A DNA stretch of 64,000 nt from Alitiscatomonas aceti (lineage in GTDB: Bacteria; Bacillota; Clostridia; Lachnospirales; Lachnospiraceae): the NCBI RefSeq assembly GCF_025567195.1, contig NZ_JAOQJF010000012.1, forward strand, positions 1-64,000, given 5' to 3'. Positions 61,908 through 64,000 of this stretch are shown one piece after another (within the stretch, counting starts at the first letter, position 1; each line of letters opens with the position of its first letter). Made by a program: the position numbers and the translations under genes. The notes below the pieces were generated by a model, which ran no database searches, had not been told where the DNA came from, and was given only the letters and a program-made list of their open reading frames with translations.

Positions 61908-64000
61908 ATGATACAAAGGAAGCGGCTGGCTGCAGCTCTGTTAAGCCTGACCATGGCGTTTGCAGCCGTATATCCCGCCGTCCCGTCTTTTGCGGCGGCC
62001 TGGGAACGGAATGCCAACGGCTCCTATGTGGCGGCAGACGGCTCTGCACTCACAGGGATCACAGCCAGGGGCATTGATGTTTCCCACTGGAAGCAGTCCA
62101 TCAACTGGAACGCCGTGGCGGCGGACGATGTGCAGTTCGTTATGCTGGGAACCAAATATAACAACGAGGTGGATCCATATTTCAGCGTCAATGCAGTAAA
62201 CGCCTTCAATGCAGGACTGAAGGTGGGCGCTTATATTTATTCTTATGCCACCACAACGGCCGCAGCGGAGGCGGAGGCGGATTTTGTACTGAATCTGATC
62301 AAGGACTATCCCATTTCTTATCCGGTGGTGCTCGATGTGGAGTCCACGGAAATGAGCGCGCTGACCCCTGCCCAGCTGGCGGATGTGATCAATGCATTCT
62401 GCAAGAAGGTGGAGGCCGCCGGATATTATCCCATGGTCTACACCAATGATTACTGGCTTTCCCAGAAGATCGATATGACCAAGGTTCCCTACGACGTATG
62501 GGTGGCCCGGTATAACGCCAAGCCGGCCTATGCAGGCGCGGCCATGTGGCAGGCCACCAACGAGGGGCAGATCGACGGTGTCAACGGAAATGTGGATATC
62601 AACTTTGTCTTTAAGGATCTGTCAGCCAAGCTGCCTGCTGACCGGTGGCGGCTAATCGACGGGAAATGGTATTATTATAAGAATTATGTAAAGCAGACCG
62701 GCTGGATCAACGACGGACAGAGCTGGTACTATATGAATTCTGACGGCACCCAGTATAAGGGATGGCTGCTTCTGGATAATTCTTATTATTATCTGCTTCC
62801 TAAAACTGGGCAGATGATGACCGGATGGCAGACCATCGACGGGAAATGGTACTATCTGAAGACAGACGGAAGGATGGCCAGCGAATGGCTCCAGGATAAT
62901 GGAAAATGGTATTATCTTCTGGACGGGGCTATGGTCACCGGATGGCTCCGGATCGGCACCGACTACTATTATCTGAAGGGCGACGGATCCATGGTCACCG
63001 GATGGCGGAAAATGGACGGTGCGTTTTATTACTTTGCCAGCGACGGACGGCTGGTACGCGGATGGCTGAACCTGGACGGAAAATATTATTATATGAAGGC
63101 AGACGGCACCATGGTCACCGGATGGCAGACCATCGACAATGTGACGTATTTCTTCAATCCCGACGGTGATATGGCCTCGGGCTGGACAGTCATCGACAAT
63201 TACTGGTACTACTTTAACGGGAATGGCCAGATGATGACTGGATGGCTCCAGCTGGACGGCCGGTACTATTATCTCCATACAGACGGACGCATGGTCACCG
63301 GATGGCAGAGTGACGGCACCCACAAATATTATATGGATAAGACATCCGGCAAAATGGCTGTGGGATGGAAGCAGATCGACGGAGCCTGGTATTATTTCAA
63401 CCCCTCGGGCCATATGGTCACCGGATGGGTCAAGGATAATGGTAAGTATTATTACATGAATCCGTCGGATGGAAAGATGATCTCCAATGGCTCCTACGCG
63501 ATCAATAATATCAACTATACCTTTGACAACTCAGGCGTATGCCTCAATGAGGCCTCTGCCATTGACGGAGGCTCAGCTGGCAGCGTATATTCACCGCCGT
63601 CCGGAAATTCTGGAAATTCTGGAATTACCGGAAACCAGGTGACCAACGGCACCTCCTCTCCGGGAGGGATGTCTGCCGGAAATACGGGTACAGGGGCTCC
63701 CGGAGGCAGCGCTCCGGGTACGAATTCTGCTCCCGGCGGAAATGGGATCACGACCGTGAATCCCGGAAGTACCTCCGGCCCAGGCGGAAGTTCCGGAAAC
63801 TCTGGCAGTACGGCCGGTCCGGGCGGCAGCAACGGCATGTCTGCCGGAAATTCCAGCATACCGTCCCCAGGCGGCAGCAATGTCCCCTCCGCCAATCCGG
63901 GAGCCAGCTCCGGCCCCGGCGGATCGTCGGGCAGTTCCAGTATCACGGTTCCTGGCGGAACAAGCTGTGATTCCCCATCCTGCGGTTCCGGAAGCTCCGG
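61908..64000 (+). CDS. secreted GH25 lysozyme with 14 choline-binding-type repeats (3' end beyond window)
   Basis: The frame stays open for 697 codons to the window edge. A signal peptide (1 to about 30, ...VPSFAA) precedes a GH25 muramidase domain (about 52-245; GIDVSHWKQSINW with Asp57, and the catalytic VVLDVES with Asp143/Glu145). Fourteen 20-residue repeats follow (about 247-525), mostly TGWxxxDGKWYYLxxDGxMV, and then a Gly/Ser/Pro/Asn-rich linker (from about 540) that continues out of view. It cleaves peptidoglycan and should bind phosphocholine on wall polymers. GAGGGGG precedes the ATG. A further domain beyond the linker is possible. Confidence 0.88.
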   Translation, partial: MIQRKRLAAALLSLTMAFAAVYPAVPSFAAAWERNANGSYVAADGSALTGITARGIDVSHWKQSINWNAVAADDVQFVMLGTKYNNEVDPYFSVNAVNAFNAGLKVGAYIYSYATTTAAAEAEADFVLNLIKDYPISYPVVLDVESTEMSALTPAQLADVINAFCKKVEAAGYYPMVYTNDYWLSQKIDMTKVPYDVWVARYNAKPAYAGAAMWQATNEGQIDGVNGNVDINFVFKDLSAKLPADRWRLIDGKWYYYKNYVKQTGWINDGQSWYYMNSDGTQYKGWLLLDNSYYYLLPKTGQMMTGWQTIDGKWYYLKTDGRMASEWLQDNGKWYYLLDGAMVTGWLRIGTDYYYLKGDGSMVTGWRKMDGAFYYFASDGRLVRGWLNLDGKYYYMKADGTMVTGWQTIDNVTYFFNPDGDMASGWTVIDNYWYYFNGNGQMMTGWLQLDGRYYYLHTDGRMVTGWQSDGTHKYYMDKTSGKMAVGWKQIDGAWYYFNPSGHMVTGWVKDNGKYYYMNPSDGKMISNGSYAINNINYTFDNSGVCLNEASAIDGGSAGSVYSPPSGNSGNSGITGNQVTNGTSSPGGMSAGNTGTGAPGGSAPGTNSAPGGNGITTVNPGSTSGPGGSSGNSGSTAGPGGSNGMSAGNSSIPSPGGSNVPSANPGASSGPGGSSGSSSITVPGGTSCDSPSCGSGSS

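Noticed and set aside
62652..63413. 253-codon minus-strand frame
   Set aside because: Antisense of the choline-binding repeats in the GH25 gene; the periodic sequence keeps the frame open by chance.
63515..63946. proline-rich minus-strand frame
   Set aside because: Antisense of the Gly/Ser/Pro linker of the GH25 protein.

Overview
The window reads as a chromosomal segment of a Gram-positive, strictly anaerobic gut-type Clostridium, most likely a Lachnospiraceae member. The case rests on a type III glutamine synthetase, a reverse rubrerythrin with PerR, a class II fructose-bisphosphate aldolase, a TAXI-type TRAP transporter, a LoaP-type antiterminator, a Spo0A C-terminal domain protein and choline-binding wall proteins. 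No species call is made. There are no rRNA, tRNA or CRISPR loci. One assembly gap of 310 N lies at 14014-14323, inside the pglF-like gene.

Left part (1-15.7 kb, all minus strand): a surface polysaccharide operon read from about 15.62 kb toward coordinate 1. The order is loaP, pglF-like 4,6-dehydratase, pglE-like aminotransferase, pglC-like initiating phosphosugar transferase, GT4, UDP-GlcNAc 6-dehydrogenase, 3-dehydrogenase, hexapeptide acyltransferase, GT2, EpsG/Wzy-like polymerase, GT4, Wzx-like flippase and wbpE-like aminotransferase. Two nucleotide-sugar routes can be read: a UDP-4-amino sugar and a UDP-2,3-diamino-uronic acid. The polymerase, flippase and inner glycosyltransferases are markedly AT-rich compared with the flanks, as in an exchanged serotype core. 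Next comes a two-gene module of an ABC-type ATPase and a HEPN RNase-like protein (15.8-17.8 kb). It is followed by a heptose operon (HddA kinase, a fused guanylyltransferase-phosphatase and an O-antigen-ligase-like protein; 18-21.9 kb).

Middle part (22-45.5 kb): central metabolism and transport. It holds glutamine synthetase III, fba, sfsA, feoAB, a LytTR/GHKL two-component system, an ATC-hydrolase-like protein with an Nramp-related transporter and a small membrane protein, and a TAXI-TRAP operon. It also holds a three-gene operon headed by a 1615-residue multidomain protein (HD, helical repeats, NadD-like, GNAT-like, PRTase-like) followed by a lactate/malate-dehydrogenase-like and a flavodoxin-like protein. 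Divergent from that operon are perR and rubrerythrin, both with similar AT-rich boxes just after the -10.

Right part (45.5-64 kb): a decayed type III toxin-antitoxin locus (promoter, RNA with a pseudoknot-like fold, terminator, frameshifted toxin), then yhaN/yhaO and asnS, then a cell-wall region. The wall region has three near-identical-ended secreted repeat proteins (two plus, one minus), an Rpn-family nuclease gene with a truncated copy, and a Spo0A-C domain gene. A one-protein HTH-LicC-LicA fusion should make CDP-choline, and a GH25 lysozyme with 14 choline-binding repeats runs off the right edge. The last block makes sense together: one protein activates choline for wall decoration and the neighbours carry repeats of the kind that bind phosphocholine.
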